Assembly: GCA_017451695.1 (NCBI GenBank)
Contig: JAFTNW010000010.1
Location: forward strand, 38,831-102,830
Direction: 5' to 3'
Source: Bacteroidaceae bacterium
GTDB lineage: Bacteria > Bacteroidota > Bacteroidia > Bacteroidales > Bacteroidaceae
Length of the DNA stretch: 64,000 nucleotides
In this document: in pieces, positions 8,165-18,200 of the stretch
How the letters are laid out: each line of letters begins with the position of its first letter
Numbering within the stretch: the first letter of the stretch is position 1
Position numbers and translations under genes: made by a program
The notes under the pieces: generated by a model
The model's input: only the letters and a program-made list of their open reading frames with translations
Database searches by the model: none
Told to the model about the DNA's origin: nothing

Positions 8165-9864
8165 ACTATTATAGCAACAACAAGGCATTGCAGCACTATC
8201 TGCGCCACCCCCTCTTGCAGCGTATAGTTGCAATGAAGGAGCGTGGTTTTGTCGATAGCAAGGAGTATGATTATGCACCCGTGGACTTTGCCGAGGCTGT
8301 GCAGGGATATGAGCAGGTGCTGAACCTGGTGGGTGAGCTTTGTGCCGAGTATGTGGCACCCAACGCGGTGCGCACCGAAACTGAGGGCCCCTCGGTGCAG
8401 AACGGCCGTGTGATTTACGCTCCCGGTACCGAGGAGAATCTGCAACTGTTCCGCCAGGCGGGGCTCATGGGTATTTCGCTCCCCCGCAAATTCGGTGGTT
8501 TGAATTTCCCCACAGCTATTTTTACAATGATACAGGATGTGGTGTGCCGTGCCGATGCGGCCTTTGGCAACCTATGGGGCTTGCAGGATTGCGCCACCAC
8601 GATATACAACTTCGGCTCGCCCGAGCAGTGCGAGGCCATTCTGCCGCGTATATGTGCGGGCGAAACCATGTCGATGGACCTCACCGAGCCCGATGCGGGC
8701 AGCGACCTCCAAAGCGTGCGCCTGAAAGCTACATACAGCGAGGAGGATAAATGCTGGTATCTCGATGGTGTTAAACGCTTTATTACCAACGGCGACAGCG
8801 ATGTTCACTTGGTGCTTGCCCGCAGCGAAGAGGGCAGCGTGGATGGTCGCGGCCTCTCGCTTTTCATCTGCGAGAAAAGTTGTGGCAAGGTGCACACCCG
8901 CCGCATAGAGGAGAAGATGGGTATTCACGGCTCGCCCACCTGTGAGATTGTCTTCGACCATGCTCCAGCCGAGCTTTGCGGCAGTCGCAAGATGGGACTT
9001 ATAAAATATGTGATGTCGCTTATGAATGGTGCGCGTTTGGGTATTGCCACGCAGAGTGTGGCTATTGCGCAGGCTGCCTATGAAGAGGCTCTTGCTTATG
9101 CCCGCGAGCGCAAGCAGTTTGGTAAAACCATTATAAATCTGCCACCCGTATATGATATGGTGGGCAATATGCAGGCCCGCCTCGATGCTGCCCGCAGCCT
9201 TCTCTACGAAACAGCCCGTAACGTGGACATGAACTATCAATTTGCCGACCTTGCACGCGAACGTACCCTCACTCCCGAGGAGCGTGCCGAGTCCAAGAGC
9301 TTCTCCAAAAAGGCCGATGCCCTCACCCCTATAATAAAGGGCATGGGCAGCGAGATTGCCAACCGCAACGCCTACGATGCTGTGCAGGTGCATGGCGGTT
9401 CGGGCTATATGCGCGACTATGTGTGTGAGCGTCTCTATCGCGATGCACGCATTACATCTATTTACGAAGGAACCACGCAGTTGCAGGTGGTGGCTGCCAT
9501 AAGATATGCCACAAGCGGGTTCTACACCCAGCTGTTGCAGGAGTATCTTGCAACCGATGTGCCGGCCTCTTTGCAGCCCATGAAAGAGCGTGTGGCGGCA
9601 ATGGTTGCAGTCTATTGCGAGGCGTTGGAGAAGGTGCAGTCGCTTGAGAACCAGGAGGCACTCGATTTCCTCTCTCGCCGCATATATGAACTTGCCGCAT
9701 ACTGTATAATGTCGGCATTGCTGATGCTTGATGCTGCAACCGACGAGGAGTTGTTTGCGCCTTCGCTTGCCCGCTTTGTGGCTATTGCCGAGGCCGAGGT
9801 GGCAGGGCACTCCACATATATAAAACATTTTACCCCCGAATTATTAACTAAATACAATAAATAA
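8161..9864 (+). CDS. Acyl-CoA dehydrogenase family protein
   Basis: This 567-residue flavoenzyme has the family motifs DLTEPDAGSDLQ (FAD contact), WYLDGVKRFITNG, ERKQFGKTI, and RDARITSIYEGTTQLQ with the likely catalytic base Glu436. The C-terminal region after residue 440 extends about 125 residues beyond a standard 380-residue enzyme, as in the long-form acyl-CoA dehydrogenases of Bacteroidota and some proteobacterial FadE-like enzymes. It oxidises acyl-CoA and passes electrons to the EtfAB pair encoded just upstream with a 4-bp overlap. The substrate chain length cannot be deduced. The next gene, slyD, starts 2 bp after its stop. Confidence 0.93.
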   Translation: MNYYSNNKALQHYLRHPLLQRIVAMKERGFVDSKEYDYAPVDFAEAVQGYEQVLNLVGELCAEYVAPNAVRTETEGPSVQNGRVIYAPGTEENLQLFRQAGLMGISLPRKFGGLNFPTAIFTMIQDVVCRADAAFGNLWGLQDCATTIYNFGSPEQCEAILPRICAGETMSMDLTEPDAGSDLQSVRLKATYSEEDKCWYLDGVKRFITNGDSDVHLVLARSEEGSVDGRGLSLFICEKSCGKVHTRRIEEKMGIHGSPTCEIVFDHAPAELCGSRKMGLIKYVMSLMNGARLGIATQSVAIAQAAYEEALAYARERKQFGKTIINLPPVYDMVGNMQARLDAARSLLYETARNVDMNYQFADLARERTLTPEERAESKSFSKKADALTPIIKGMGSEIANRNAYDAVQVHGGSGYMRDYVCERLYRDARITSIYEGTTQLQVVAAIRYATSGFYTQLLQEYLATDVPASLQPMKERVAAMVAVYCEALEKVQSLENQEALDFLSRRIYELAAYCIMSALLMLDAATDEELFAPSLARFVAIAEAEVAGHSTYIKHFTPELLTKYNK

Positions 9865-9866
9865 AA

Positions 9867-10451
9867 ATGGAGAAAGTTATAAACAAGAAGATACGCGTGG
9901 CTTATACGCTTGTTTCGCATCGCAATGGCGAGAGTGAGGAGGTTGAAAAGACAAGCCGCGAACAACCGTTTGAGTTCCTGTCGGGCGTGGGTTATACCCT
10001 TGATGCTTTTGAGGAGAATTTGAAGGATTTGAAGAAGGGTGATACCTTCGATTTTACAATACCTTCGGACGATGCTTATGGCGAGTACGACCCCGACCAT
10101 GTTCAGGATTTCGACCGCGAGGTGTTTACCATCGATGGTAAGTTCGATTCTGCCCACATCTATGCTGGTAATGTGGTGGAGATGATGCGTGCCGACGGCT
10201 CGCCCATTCTGGGAACGGTGAAAGAGGTAACTCCCATTAAGGTGGTTATGGATTTCAACCACCCCTTGGCAGGCTGCGACTTGCAGTTCTTTGGCACCGT
10301 GGTTGATTCTCGCCCTGCAAGTGAGGCCGAGATGAAGAAGTTCTACGACTCGTTGCGTGCCGCACAGAGTGGTTGCGGTGGTTGCAGCGGTTGTGGTGGC
10401 GGCAGTTGCGGCGACGGCTGTGATGATGGCTGTTGCGGTGGTTGTTATTGA
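9867..10451 (+). CDS. slyD: SlyD-like FKBP peptidyl-prolyl isomerase with Cys-rich metal-binding tail
   Basis: This 194-residue cytoplasmic protein has the SlyD arrangement: a split FKBP domain (YTLVSHRNGE, FLSGVGYTLDAFEENL, FTIPSDDAYGEYD) and an inserted flap domain (FTIDGKF through VKEVTPIKVVMDFNHPLAG). The last 27 residues are almost only Gly and Cys with eight cysteines (CGGCSGC, SCGDGCDDGCC, GGC). In E. coli SlyD the tail is His/Cys-rich and delivers nickel to hydrogenase; here histidines are absent, so a softer metal preference or a different role is possible. It starts 2 bp after the acyl-CoA dehydrogenase stop and is followed by aroC after 26 bp with no visible promoter, so it is probably co-transcribed. 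Confidence 0.93.
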   Translation: MEKVINKKIRVAYTLVSHRNGESEEVEKTSREQPFEFLSGVGYTLDAFEENLKDLKKGDTFDFTIPSDDAYGEYDPDHVQDFDREVFTIDGKFDSAHIYAGNVVEMMRADGSPILGTVKEVTPIKVVMDFNHPLAGCDLQFFGTVVDSRPASEAEMKKFYDSLRAAQSGCGGCSGCGGGSCGDGCDDGCCGGCY

Positions 10452-10477
10452 TTTTGTATAGATAATAGAGAACCGAT

Positions 10478-11551
10478 ATGAATAGTACAGGAGTTCTCCT
10501 GCGGCTCACCACGTTTGGCGAGTCGCATGGGGTTGCTATTGGAGGAGTGCTCGACGGCTACCCAGCGGGGGTGGTCGTCGATGAGGGTTTTGTACGGGCC
10601 GAGATGCAACGTCGTCGCCCGGGGCAGAGTGCGGTTACCACAGCACGCAACGAGGCCGACGAGGTTCAGTTCCTCTCGGGTATATTCGAGGGGCGTTCCA
10701 CGGGTACTCCCATAGCCTTTATTATTCATAACACAAACAATCATAGCAATGACTATGATAATTTGCGCACGGCCTATCGTCCCTCGCATGCCGATTATGT
10801 GTATGATGTGAAATATGGTGTGCGCGACCATCGTGGCGGCGGCCGCTCGTCGGCCCGTGAAACGGCGGTGCGTGTGTGCGCGGGTGCGCTTGCCAAGCTG
10901 GCCCTGCAACAAAAAGGGATAACGGTGCAGGCATACACATCGCAAGTGGGCGATATAGTTCTTGAACAACCATACACGGAATACAACCTTGCGACGGTGG
11001 AAACAAACGTAGTGCGCTGCCCCGATGCCGAAAAGGCTGCCGCCATGGAACGCCTCATTTTGGAGGTGAAGGGCAAGGGCGACACCGTGGGTGGTGTGGT
11101 TACCTGTGTGGTCAAGGGTGCTCCTGTGGGGCTGGGCGAGCCGCTGTACGACAAGCTCTCAGCGTCGTTGGCAGCGGCCATGCTGTCGATAAATGCCGCC
11201 AAGGGCTTTGATTATGGCAATGGCTTTGCGGCTGCATGTGGCAGGGGCTCGGAGCAGAACGATATCTTTTATAACAATGGCGGTGCCATTGCCACCCGCA
11301 CCAATAACAGCGGTGGTATTCAGGGTGGTATATCCAATGGCAACGATATTTACTTCCGTGTGGCATTCAAGCCTGTGGCAACGATACTTATGGAGCAACC
11401 AACGGTATCACCCTCGGGCGAGGAGACGGTGGTGAAGGCTCGCGGCAGGCACGACCCCTGTGTGGTGCCTCGTGCCGTTCCGGTGGTGGAGGCAATGGCG
11501 GCATTGACCGTGCTCGACCACTATCTGATGCAGTGTGCAAGAAATTTCTGA
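10478..11551 (+). CDS. aroC: Chorismate synthase
   Basis: This is a 357-residue protein of normal family length. It starts with the FMN/substrate signature [18 protein letters not shown], and carries [17 protein letters not shown], the [16 protein letters not shown] signature, and [13 protein letters not shown] near the C-terminus. It catalyses the last shared step of aromatic amino acid synthesis, 5-enolpyruvylshikimate-3-phosphate to chorismate, using reduced FMN. It lies only 26 bp after slyD, so it seems to be transcribed with the etf genes rather than with other aro genes; the common need for a reduced flavin is suggestive but may be coincidence. Confidence 0.97.
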   Translation: MNSTGVLLRLTTFGESHGVAIGGVLDGYPAGVVVDEGFVRAEMQRRRPGQSAVTTARNEADEVQFLSGIFEGRSTGTPIAFIIHNTNNHSNDYDNLRTAYRPSHADYVYDVKYGVRDHRGGGRSSARETAVRVCAGALAKLALQQKGITVQAYTSQVGDIVLEQPYTEYNLATVETNVVRCPDAEKAAAMERLILEVKGKGDTVGGVVTCVVKGAPVGLGEPLYDKLSASLAAAMLSINAAKGFDYGNGFAAACGRGSEQNDIFYNNGGAIATRTNNSGGIQGGISNGNDIYFRVAFKPVATILMEQPTVSPSGEETVVKARGRHDPCVVPRAVPVVEAMAALTVLDHYLMQCARNF

Positions 11552-11571
11552 TTAACACAAAATAAAATACG

Positions 11572-13494
11572 ATGAATAAAACCGATAAAAAAGATGTTGC
11601 GGCGGCTCCCAAAAAGAGTTTTTCTGCGATGCTGAGTGCAATAGGCCTGCCCCGCATTGCGGTGGGTGTATTCTTTGTTGCAGTGTGGGCGTTGCTTGCC
11701 TTTTGGGAGAGTGCCACGCTGTTCAGCGTGAGCGAGCAGTCGTTGTTCCTTTATACAGGTCATTTCTTCAGGGAGTCAATGGCGTTGCCCGCGGGCTTTC
11801 TTTCGTGGCTCGGTACGTTCTTTATACAGTTCTTCCATTACCCGGTATTGGGCGCAACCATATATGTGTTGTTGCTCTTTGTAATGTATTGGCTCACCAA
11901 GAAGGTGTTCAGGATTCCTGCCCGATGGTCGTTGCTGGCTCTGTTGCCTGTGGCAGTGGTGCTTGCATATAGCACACAGATGGGTTATTGGATATTCTAC
12001 ATTAAGATACAGGGTTTCTACTATCTGGCTCTGCTGGGAACCATTGTGTCGCTGCTTGTGGCATGGGTGTGCCTTAAATATAAGGGATTGTATGCGCCTG
12101 TTGTGCTCTTGTGGATGGTGGGTGGTTATATCCTCTTCGGGGCTTATGCGCTTGGCAGTGCTGTTGTTATAGCGGTGGCAAGCCTTGTGGACCGCATAAA
12201 AGGGCTGTATGGCTCTGTTTACAAGGTGTCGGCTGCCATGATGCTTGTGGCGGTGCTTGTTATGGTATATGCCGTGCCGCTGGGAATGTATGAGTATGGT
12301 GTTTACACCAATACCATGCTTGGGCACATGCATCTGCTGCCTCTGCCGGTGCATCAGTGGGTCCTTGGTAATGCCGAGGTGTTCCCCAATGGTATTTTCG
12401 ACTATTGGATACCTATTATATTATTGCCTGTTGTATATATTTTTCTTGCTCTTCTGCGTGGCTCGCTGTCGCCCGAAAAGGGTAGTGGAAAGGCGGATGT
12501 TTATGCTGTTTCGCAGGTTGCGATGCTTGTTTCTGTTGCACTGTTTACCTGGCTGTATTGGTTCGGCGATGAGAATTTCCGTATAGAAAACAAACAGAAC
12601 AAAGCGGTGTGGGAAGAGGATTGGGATGCAGTTGCAGAGTATGCCATGGATGTGAAGAATCCTACCCGTCAGGTGATTCTGAACAAGAATATGGCGCTTT
12701 TGAGGCTTGGTCGCTTGGGCGAAGATGCTTTCAAATATCCCGATGGCAGTGCCGATATTGCACATCCCGGTGCCGTACACTTGACGCAAACAGGTGGCAT
12801 GATGAACTATTTCCAATACGGTAAGTTTAATTTTTGCTACCGTTGGTGTATAGAAAATTCAGTGGAGTATGGTTGGCGTGCCGATTATTTGAAACATGCC
12901 ACAAGGTGTATGCTTCTGTCGGGGCAGCACAAGCTGGCTATGCGATATATAAATATTCTTAAACACACTTTGTTCTATCGCTCGTGGGCCGAGGGGATGG
13001 AGAAGTATGTGGAGAATCCGCAGTTGATAGCCAAACAACAGGAGTTCAAGATGCCGCTGCTCATGTATAGCTATGGCGATGCCTTGGAACTCGACGATTC
13101 TTATGTAGAGGTTTATCTGTCAAAGAGTTTGTCAACAACTTTTACAAAGAACGATGCGCACATATATAACGAAGCGGCTGTGGTTTTTGCTCTTGTGCGC
13201 AAGGATGCCAATCTCTTTTGGGACACAATGTCGCGTTACATTAGCAAGGGTAAGCTCACTCGCATTCCCCACCATTTTCAGGAGGCGATAATTCTGTTTA
13301 CCAATCTGAATAAAAGCGTTACGACAAATATCCCTATCGATTTTGCTGTGAAAAGCCGTTTCGAGTCCTTTATAAATAAGGTGCAGGACCATAAGGGTAT
13401 GAAGGAGGAGGAGATGGCGCCTCTCTTCGTTGAGGAGTATGGCGATACCTATTGGTATTTCTATTTCTTTGTTCGTAACATAAAAACCAATTAA
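11572..13494 (+). CDS. DUF6057-like polytopic membrane protein
   Basis: This 640-residue protein has a short basic cytoplasmic N-terminus, then roughly ten hydrophobic segments up to about residue 345 (for example IAVGVFFVAVWALLAFW, YVLLLFVMYWL, SLLALLPVAVVLAYS), followed by a soluble C-terminal half of about 290 residues rich in helical, TPR-like repeats (VILNKNMALLRLG, LKHATRCMLLSGQHKLAMRY). I recognise it as resembling the Bacteroidales family DUF6057, whose function is not known. It is 20 bp after aroC and 1 bp before the CXXCH propeller gene; this pairing suggests joint work at the inner membrane/periplasm. No enzymatic motif was found. Confidence 0.75.
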   Translation: MNKTDKKDVAAAPKKSFSAMLSAIGLPRIAVGVFFVAVWALLAFWESATLFSVSEQSLFLYTGHFFRESMALPAGFLSWLGTFFIQFFHYPVLGATIYVLLLFVMYWLTKKVFRIPARWSLLALLPVAVVLAYSTQMGYWIFYIKIQGFYYLALLGTIVSLLVAWVCLKYKGLYAPVVLLWMVGGYILFGAYALGSAVVIAVASLVDRIKGLYGSVYKVSAAMMLVAVLVMVYAVPLGMYEYGVYTNTMLGHMHLLPLPVHQWVLGNAEVFPNGIFDYWIPIILLPVVYIFLALLRGSLSPEKGSGKADVYAVSQVAMLVSVALFTWLYWFGDENFRIENKQNKAVWEEDWDAVAEYAMDVKNPTRQVILNKNMALLRLGRLGEDAFKYPDGSADIAHPGAVHLTQTGGMMNYFQYGKFNFCYRWCIENSVEYGWRADYLKHATRCMLLSGQHKLAMRYINILKHTLFYRSWAEGMEKYVENPQLIAKQQEFKMPLLMYSYGDALELDDSYVEVYLSKSLSTTFTKNDAHIYNEAAVVFALVRKDANLFWDTMSRYISKGKLTRIPHHFQEAIILFTNLNKSVTTNIPIDFAVKSRFESFINKVQDHKGMKEEEMAPLFVEEYGDTYWYFYFFVRNIKTN

Positions 13495-13495
13495 T

Positions 13496-15001
13496 ATGAA
13501 TACTATGAAAAATATTGCAATATCAGTGCTGGCGGCTGTTGCCATGCTGTCATGCACGCCATCGGTGCCCGGTAAGTATATAAGCACGGGGGTGGCACCG
13601 AGAATATACCCCGACTACACCGATGTAACGATACCGGCTAATATAGCACCATTGGTGTTTGAAATATCGGAAAAGGGCGATGATTATGTAACGCGCCTGT
13701 CGGCAGGGGATAAGGAGCTGCTTTTTGCAGGCAAGGAGGTTGCCCCCTCAATGGAGGAGTGGAGCGAGCTTGTTGCCAAGGCTGTGGGCGGCGAGATAAA
13801 GGCCGAGGTGTTCACTGCCATAAACGACAAGTGGCGCGCCTTTGACCCGTTTGCCATAAAGGTGTCGCCCGATACCATAGATGCATATATATCGTATCGC
13901 CTGATACCGCCTTCGTATGTGGCCTATGAGCGTTTGAGCATAAGTCAGCGCAAGCTATCGACATACGAGGAGAGTGATGTTTACAACAATATGCTGGTAA
14001 CAAACGAGCCTTTGGGACAGTGTATCAATTGCCATGCATACAAAAACCACAAGACCGATAACATGCAGTTCCATGTGCGCCAATACAAGGGCGGCACGGT
14101 GCTTGTGAAGGATGGGAAGGCCGTGAAACTGAACCTTGCGACCGATTCCACCTTGTCGGCAGGTGTCTATCCCGCTTTTAATCCGCGTTACAATGTGATA
14201 GCATATTCGGTGAACAAAACAGGGCAGATATTCCATACAAAACATTCCAACAAGGTGGAGGTGCAGGACGAAAAGAGCGATATAATACTCTTTGATGCAG
14301 ATAACCTCACCGTTACCAACGTGGCCAACGATACTACCAAATTGGAGGTGTTCCCTTGGTGGTCTCCCGATGGCCGCACGCTCTATTACTGCTCTTCCGA
14401 TTTTCCGCCGCGCGCTCCGGGGCAGTCGGCCGTGGATGCCGAGGTAAGGCAGTACAAGAAGATAAAATACAGCGTTCTGTGTCGCCCGTATGACCCCGAA
14501 ACAGGTGCATTCGGTGCTGTCGATACAGTGTTCGATGCTGCAAAAATGGGTAAGAGTGCCACCTTCCCACGAGTATCACCCAATGGTAAGTTCCTGCTTT
14601 TTGCAATGGCCGAGTATGGTTGCTTCCATATATGGCACCACGATGCCGATTTGTATATGATGAATCTTGAAACGGGCGAATATTGGCCGCTCGATGCTGC
14701 CAACTCGCCGTATGCCGAGAGCTACCACTCGTGGAACAGCACCGGCCGCTGGATTCTCTTTGCGAGCCGTCGCGACGACACCAATTACAGCCGTCTTTAT
14801 ATTGCTCACATAGGCGATGACGGCAGGGCCGAAAAGGCCTTCCTGCTCCCCCAGGAGGAGGCGGACTTCTATAGCTTCTTCGACCGTTCGTACAATGTGC
14901 CGGAGTTTATGGTGGAACCGGTGCAAATAGCTCCAAATGAGTTTGCCGATGTAATAAAAGAGGATGCTGTAAATGTTAAATATGTTACTCCGAAAAAGTA
15001 A
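13496..15001 (+). CDS. TolB/PD40-type beta-propeller lipoprotein with CXXCH haem-type motif
   Basis: This 501-residue lipoprotein (lipobox AMLSC, Cys20; Met4 is an equally possible start) has an N-terminal region of about 165 residues, then the motif CINCH at Cys176-Cys179-His180, then WD40-like PD40 propeller blades seen as GVYPAFNPRYNVIAYSVN, EVFPWWSPDGRTLYYCSS, ATFPRVSPNGKFLLFAM and SYHSWNSTGRWILFASRR. CXXCH is the covalent attachment site for c-type haem once exported; a Met or His sixth ligand is possible from the nearby HKTDNMQFH. Similar Bacteroidales proteins exist, but a function is not known to me. It directly follows the DUF6057 gene and is the last gene before a terminator. Confidence 0.82.
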   Translation: MNTMKNIAISVLAAVAMLSCTPSVPGKYISTGVAPRIYPDYTDVTIPANIAPLVFEISEKGDDYVTRLSAGDKELLFAGKEVAPSMEEWSELVAKAVGGEIKAEVFTAINDKWRAFDPFAIKVSPDTIDAYISYRLIPPSYVAYERLSISQRKLSTYEESDVYNNMLVTNEPLGQCINCHAYKNHKTDNMQFHVRQYKGGTVLVKDGKAVKLNLATDSTLSAGVYPAFNPRYNVIAYSVNKTGQIFHTKHSNKVEVQDEKSDIILFDADNLTVTNVANDTTKLEVFPWWSPDGRTLYYCSSDFPPRAPGQSAVDAEVRQYKKIKYSVLCRPYDPETGAFGAVDTVFDAAKMGKSATFPRVSPNGKFLLFAMAEYGCFHIWHHDADLYMMNLETGEYWPLDAANSPYAESYHSWNSTGRWILFASRRDDTNYSRLYIAHIGDDGRAEKAFLLPQEEADFYSFFDRSYNVPEFMVEPVQIAPNEFADVIKEDAVNVKYVTPKK

Positions 15002-15039
15002 AAATTAACATCTGATTGTTAATTAAACAAAAAAGATTG

Positions 15040-15092
15040 TCTCCGCAAATTTTGGCTTATTTTCCCAAAGTTTTGCGGAGATTTTGTTTTTG
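15040..15092 (+). terminator. Rho-independent terminator after the etf-aroC-PD40 run
   Basis: A 10-bp perfect stem pairs TCTCCGCAAA (15040-15049) with TTTGCGGAGA (15072-15081) and is followed by TTTTGTTTTT. It separates the preceding operon from the FAS1-SusCD region. Confidence 0.85.
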
Positions 15093-15158
15093 TTGCACTT
15101 TTTTTGTGATAAACAGCAAAATTTAATGAGATTTATGCGAATATTTATTGAAAAGTCT

Positions 15159-15166
15159 TATTTTTG
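15159..15166 (+). promoter_or_regulatory. -7 element upstream of the FAS1-SusC-SusD cluster
   Basis: TATTTTTG matches TAnnTTTG exactly, 81 bp before the first FAS1 gene. The -33 region is AT-rich without a clear TTTG, so regulation by an activator is possible. The long AT-rich leader resembles other SusCD operons. Confidence 0.5.
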
Positions 15167-15247
15167 CACGTTACATAGTGGCTGATTGTGTCATTGTGGT
15201 TTGTGATAAAAAAAACAAAAAAAATATAATTAATAAAATTCGTACTT

Positions 15248-18200
15248 ATGTTAAAACACCGTTTAAGTAAAATTGGCAAGGCAACGCTCTTCGCGTTGTG
15301 TGCATTGTTCGTGGGCGGTATGTTCCAGTCGTGTCAGGATACATTTGATGAGTACTCCTACGACGATGGCGATGAGCCTGCATGGCTTGGTGCCAGTGTT
15401 TATAGTTTCTTGAGAGACAACACATCGGGGCATACATACAACTACTATGCAGACATAGTTGACGACCTGGGTGAAACTGAGCAATTCAGCAAAACCGGTA
15501 GCAAAACGATTTTTGTGGCCGACGATGCTGCTTTCGAGCGTTTCTTCGAGAACAACAGTTGGGGTGTACGCTCTTATGAGGAGCTCACAGAAACCCAAAA
15601 GAGAGTGATTCTTAAAGCATCTATGCTTAACGATGCCATGTTGCTCGACATGCTCTCTGCAACATCGGCAAATGAGGCCGACCAGGGTACCTGCTTGCGT
15701 CGTGTAACAGCATTGACAGCGGTTGACTCTGTGCCCATCGTTACAGCTGCGCAGACTCCTAAGTATAACAAATATTGGGATGCATTGCGTGGAAAGGATC
15801 GCGGAAAGGATTTGCGTATAGCCATGGATGGAACCAGCCCCATGATGGTTCACTTCCTCCCCGATTATTTGAAAAACAAGGGTATTACAGAGGATGATAT
15901 CTCTTTCTTGTTGCGCAAGAACGGTGTTCAGGAAAAAACCTATCAGAAGGGCGATGTTTACATCTATGACAAAAAGGTTGTGAAGAGTGATGTTCCCTCT
16001 GATGGTTTCTCGGGTGATGAGATGACTATCACATGTAAGAATGGTTATCTCTATCGTCTTGACGATGTGCTTATTCCTCCTTCGAATATGGCCGAGGAGA
16101 TTCGTCGTCATGCCAAGACAACTGTATTCAGCCACATTCTCGATCGTTTCTGCTTGCCTGTTTACGATGCCGAATTGTCGGCAGAGTACCTTTCGGCAAC
16201 AGGCAAGGAGGATAGTATATTCCGCTTGCGTTATTATACAAAAGAAGGTGGCGGTGGTATTCCCATCAATAGCTCCGTTCTTAAAGAAAAAGACCGTCCC
16301 GCAAGTGAGGATGACGTTCTTCTCTTTGATCCGGGATGGAATACTTATTCGAACGGCGCAATTACTGCTCCCACAGAGATGGCGGCAATGCTTGTTCCCA
16401 GCGACGAGGCTATGTATGAGTACTTTACAGAGGGCCCCGGTGCTTTGATTCTTCAAGAGCATAACAGAATCGATGACCCCGATACATATGTGAATATTAC
16501 TGATTTCGAAACTTTGAAACTCGCTTTGAACCGAGTTCCCGACAACCTTATTGCATACCTTATCAATAACCTTATGCAAAAGTCATTTACCGGAACCGTT
16601 CCCAGCCGTTTCGACAAGATTACGGATGATGGTAACGATGAAATTCCGGGAGTAAGAGATGCAGTTACCGAGTGCGTTATTGCTAATAACGGTGTTGTAT
16701 ATATATTAAATGAGGTATTCGGTCCCACCGCATATAGTGCAGTTTCTGCTCCTGCTCAAATTCTTGACAACATGTATATCATGCGTTATGTGATTCAGCA
16801 GCTCGGATATAACTCATTCCTGTTGGCAAAGCAGGCTGTTTATAGCCTCTTTATGCCCGATGATGCTAATTTCATCTATTACGACCCCGTTTCAATCTAT
16901 GCAAACGAGGTTAATCCCACAAAGAAACCTACCGTATATCAATTGTTCTATGACAAGAATCACCCCGACAAGAACGATAAGGCATACCTCTATGCCAAGA
17001 TGTATGAGTTCAACCCCGAAACATACGAAATCGATCCGGAGTCTATGACATATACTCCCAAAGGAGATGTGGTGGATCTTGGTACAAATGGTATGAAATT
17101 CTTTAACGGAACAGGTAATACTAATAAACTTTCCGGTATTTTGTATAACCGTATGAGTGACCTCATCGACTACCTCATTGTTGTAGATGATATCACCACA
17201 GGTAAAAAATACTATAAAGCAAAGAACGGTGGTGCTTTGGTTGTTGATATGAGCAACCCCGCAAAACCCATCTTCCAGGGTGGTGAGCAAGTAGAGAACG
17301 GCCACCATGTAACAGCGAAGGCAATTTTTGCCGACCAGCTCAATGGTGCATCGTACACCACAGTGCAGTTGGAGGAGCCCACAACAACCAACCTCTATTC
17401 GGGTCTTCCCACTCCCTCTACAAAATCGTTCTACAAGCAGGTGAGAGCGGCTTCGGGTTCTGTAAATTCTGATAAAACTTTTGAACTTAATGAGAATGCT
17501 CCATTCTATGAGTTCTATAGACTGATGGATCCTATTGTAGATGACATCAACCTTGAGGATTTGTTGATTTCAATGTTCCCCGATGCAACCGCCAGCAAGG
17601 TTCGCAGCGACTCTATGAAGAACTATTCGGTCTTCTACACTGCTAAAACCAACAACGTAACAAACGGAACAATGGTAAACGGTGTGCCCATTTTCAGCGG
17701 ATACAACTATACCGTATATATCCCCACAAACGAGGCTGTTAAAGAATTCATCAATTCGGGTATGCCCACTTGGGAAGATATTGTTGCTTGTAACGCCGGT
17801 ACCGGTGCATACTCTTCACAAGGCCCGGCTCCCTTGCAGGCTGCTGCCGTTATGCGCTTGTTGAGAGATTACATACGTTACCATTTCCAGGATAACTCAA
17901 TTTTCATCGACAATAACTCTATAAATGCGGAATATGAGACACAGACCATCGGTGCTGCCGGTACCTATTTAAGATTAGGTGTAAATGCCGGTAATAACAC
18001 CCTTACTGTTACCGACGAGTGTGGTAACGAGGCCAATGTTATTACAGACAATGCTATGGAGAACAAAACATGGAACGTGCTTTGCCGCGATTTCGAGTTC
18101 AAGGCTAGCGGTTCTGTGCCCGTTGCAATTGTGAGATCTTCATTCTCTGTTGCACACCTTGTTGATAATACTTTGAGATTCAAGTCAATGTATGGCTACG

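Noticed and set aside
8572..9828. A 418-residue open frame antisense to the acyl-CoA dehydrogenase gene
   Set aside because: It lies entirely within a well-supported gene, its translation has no recognisable motif and a composition rich in His/Cys/Tyr, as expected from reading the complement of GC-biased codons.
15263..16579. A 438-residue antisense frame within the FAS1 gene
   Set aside because: The plus-strand protein has a signal peptide, FAS1 motifs and normal codon use; the antisense translation shows none of these.
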